In this document: piece by piece, positions 3,400-5,202 of the stretch | How positions within the stretch are numbered: the first letter of the stretch is position 1 | Layout of the letters: every line of letters begins with the position of its first letter | Assembly: GCA_028718065.1 (NCBI GenBank) | Contig: JAQUMP010000295.1 | Span: 1-5,202 of the forward strand | DNA from: Chitinivibrionales bacterium | Lineage (GTDB): Bacteria > Fibrobacterota > Chitinivibrionia > Chitinivibrionales > FEN-1185 | Length of the DNA stretch: 5,202 nucleotides | Direction of reading: 5' to 3' | Made by a program: the position numbers and the translations under genes | Notes under the pieces: generated by a model | Seen by the model: only the letters and a program-made list of their open reading frames with translations | Database searches by the model: none | Told to the model about the DNA's origin: nothing

Positions 3400-5202
3400 A
3401 TGACATCTTCGATCAGTCAATTGCGTAACATCGGCATCAGCGCGCATATCGATTCGGGCAAGACCACCCTCACCGAACGCATCCTTTTTTATTGCAAAAA
3501 AATCCACGCCATCCACGAGGTCAAAGGCAAGGACGGCGTGGGCGCCACCATGGATTCCATGGAGCTGGAGCGCGAACGCGGCATCACGATCTCCTCGGCC
3601 GCCACGAACGTTGAGTGGCGTGACTATTCCATTAATATCATCGATACGCCGGGGCACGTTGATTTTACGATTGAGGTCGAGCGCGCCCTGCGCGTGCTCG
3701 ACGGCGCGATTCTGGTGCTCTGCGCGGTAGGCGGCGTGCAATCGCAAACGATCACGGTCGACCGCCAATTGCGGCGCTACCAGGTCCCCAAAATCGCCTT
3801 TATTAACAAATGCGACCGGCGCGGCGCCGATCCGCTCAAGGTCGCCCAGCAACTGCGGGAGCGCCTCGGCCACCAGGCCGTGCTGATGCAGTTGCCCTTG
3901 GGGCTCGAAGACAAGCTGGAAGGCGTGATCGACCTTATAACCATGCGCGCCCTTTACTTCGACGGCAAGAGCGGCGAAACCGTGCGCGAAGAAGCGATCC
4001 CCGAAAACATCCTGGACCAGGCTAAAAAAGCGCACGAAGACATGATCGACCACCTTTCGCTCGTGTCCGATGAATTGGCGGCAAGTTTTCTGGACGGCAA
4101 CGCCACGGTCGAGCAGATGCGCGCCGCCGTGCGGCGCGGAACGCTCTCGCTGGCCTTAACACCCGTCCTGCTGGGCTCCGCCTATAAAAACAAAGGCATT
4201 CAACCGCTGCTCAACGGCGTGGTGGATTACCTGCCGCATCCCGGCGACCGCCAATACCTGGCGGTGGACGTGGGCGCCGGCGCGGCCGAGGCCGCGGTGC
4301 CGCTTCTGGCAAGCAACGAGGCCCTGCCCGTGGCGCTGGCCTTTAAACTGGAAGACGGCGCCTACGGCCAGCTTACCTATATTCGCATTTATCAAGGTTC
4401 CATCACCAAAGGCACCGAGCTTACCAACACGCGCTCCGGCCGCCGCCTTAAAGTAGGCCGCCTGGTGCGCATGCACGCCGACGCCATGGAAGAAATCGAA
4501 ACGGCCGGCTGCGGCGACATCGTGGCGCTTTTTGGTGTGGACTGCCACACGGGCGATACCTTTACGCATGCGAGCCTGCAGCTGGCCATGACCTCCATGT
4601 TCGTGCCCGAGCCGGTGATATCGCTGGCCATAAAACCCAAAGACAATAAATCCACCGACAACATGTCCAAGGCCCTCAACCGGTTTACAAAAGAGGACCC
4701 TACCTTCCGCTCCTTCGTGGACCCCGAATCCAACCAGACCATCGTGCGCGGCATGGGCGAGTTGCACCTGGACATTTACATCGAGCGCATGCGGCGCGAA
4801 TACAGCGTGGAGCTTGAGGTGGGCAAACCGCAGGTGGCTTTTCGCGAAACCATTACTTGCGCCACGCGTTTTGACTACACCCATAAAAAACAGACCGGCG
4901 GCGCCGGGCAATACGGCCGCATTGCCGGCGTGCTGGAGCCCAACGAGGAGAGCGATTACGAATTCGTGGACAAAATCAAGGGCGGCGCGATCCCCATGGA
5001 ATTTATTCCCTCCTGCGACAAGGGCTTCCGGGCCTGCCTGCCGCGCGGCACGCTGATCGGCTTTCCCATCGTGGGCGTGCGCATAACCATCGACGACGGC
5101 AACAGTCATCCGGTGGACTCCTCGGACAACGCCTTTCAGCAGGCGGGCATTGGCGCATTCCGTCAAGCTTACGCCAAGGCCAAGCCCATTATTCTGGAGC
5201 CC
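3400..5202 (+). CDS. fusA: Elongation factor G, spdEFG1/mitochondrial EFG1 type (3' end missing)
   Basis: This is the translocation GTPase that moves tRNA and mRNA through the ribosome. The window holds 601 codons of about 700, all open, ending in domain IV. The G motifs are intact: AHIDSGKTT (15-23), RGIT (60-63), DTPGH (82-86), NKCD (136-139, usually NKMD or NKLD) and GSA (259-261). Ser19 in HIDSGKTT, the HEVKGKDGVGATMDSMELER segment, ALYFDGKSGETVRE (184-197), KNKGIQPLL (263-271) and the DIVALFGVDC segment are hallmarks of the spdEFG1/mtEFG1 branch, not of E. coli FusA. The domain IV tip has SHPVDSS with H570, matching the conserved His583 of E. coli. Very high GC at third codon positions creates long antisense open frames. 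Regulation is not evident. The gene stands alone, divergent from the glycosyltransferase; ribosomal protein genes of a str operon are not seen upstream. Confidence 0.95.
   Translation, partial: MTSSISQLRNIGISAHIDSGKTTLTERILFYCKKIHAIHEVKGKDGVGATMDSMELERERGITISSAATNVEWRDYSINIIDTPGHVDFTIEVERALRVLDGAILVLCAVGGVQSQTITVDRQLRRYQVPKIAFINKCDRRGADPLKVAQQLRERLGHQAVLMQLPLGLEDKLEGVIDLITMRALYFDGKSGETVREEAIPENILDQAKKAHEDMIDHLSLVSDELAASFLDGNATVEQMRAAVRRGTLSLALTPVLLGSAYKNKGIQPLLNGVVDYLPHPGDRQYLAVDVGAGAAEAAVPLLASNEALPVALAFKLEDGAYGQLTYIRIYQGSITKGTELTNTRSGRRLKVGRLVRMHADAMEEIETAGCGDIVALFGVDCHTGDTFTHASLQLAMTSMFVPEPVISLAIKPKDNKSTDNMSKALNRFTKEDPTFRSFVDPESNQTIVRGMGELHLDIYIERMRREYSVELEVGKPQVAFRETITCATRFDYTHKKQTGGAGQYGRIAGVLEPNEESDYEFVDKIKGGAIPMEFIPSCDKGFRACLPRGTLIGFPIVGVRITIDDGNSHPVDSSDNAFQQAGIGAFRQAYAKAKPIILEP

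Noticed and set aside
3376..5166. Two long minus-strand open frames (3376-4053 and 4156-5166) opposite fusA
   Set aside because: Their sequences are rich in Ala, Gly, His and Val without family motifs and mirror the codons of an unmistakable EF-G. Very high third-position GC explains the lack of antisense stops.

Overview
The window looks like ordinary bacterial chromosome. A GC-rich housekeeping part on the right holds a start-proximal EF-G gene and a divergent glycosyltransferase-like gene. They adjoin an AT-richer accessory part holding a HipBST-type toxin-antitoxin operon and a broken secreted/membrane protein gene. The EF-G is of the spirochaete/planctomycete/deltaproteobacterial (spdEFG1) and mitochondrial EFG1 type. 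The left-hand gene has a DST-rich secreted N-terminus of a kind I associate with Fibrobacterota. I therefore lean to Fibrobacterota or a neighbouring phylum such as Spirochaetota, with low certainty.

Layout, left to right. 1-321 (minus): a gene with a signal peptide, an Asp-Ser-Thr repeat and a PGxGQxxxGHYxRG membrane-protein motif, split by an apparent one-base deletion near 120-124 and cut by the window edge. 322-507: AT-rich spacer with a possible promoter for that gene and an 18-codon peptide that could be a transposase scrap. 508-1974 (minus): hipB, then an N-terminal-domain HipS-like protein, then a HipT/HipA-like kinase, joined by 8-nt and 4-nt overlaps. 1975-2149: very AT-rich control region with three related AAGTG/CACTT palindromes, a further inverted repeat and a plausible promoter. 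2150-3223 (minus): GT-B glycosyltransferase-like protein. 3224-3399: divergent intergenic region with a 15-bp stem-loop close to the glycosyltransferase start. 3400-5202 (plus): fusA, 601 codons, running off the right edge.

The hip genes form a three-part toxin-antitoxin module. HipB would bind the operators and repress, the separate HipS-like protein would hold the kinase in check, and the HipT-like kinase, which carries an S-I-S Gly-rich loop, would be the toxin. The most interesting points are a four-cysteine zinc knuckle at the kinase N-terminus, the operator array whose two main copies match at 18 of 20 bases in opposite orientation, and the complete absence of tryptophan in the HipS-like protein. 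The glycosyltransferase and EF-G genes show no functional link to the hip module. Its base composition suggests it arrived separately.
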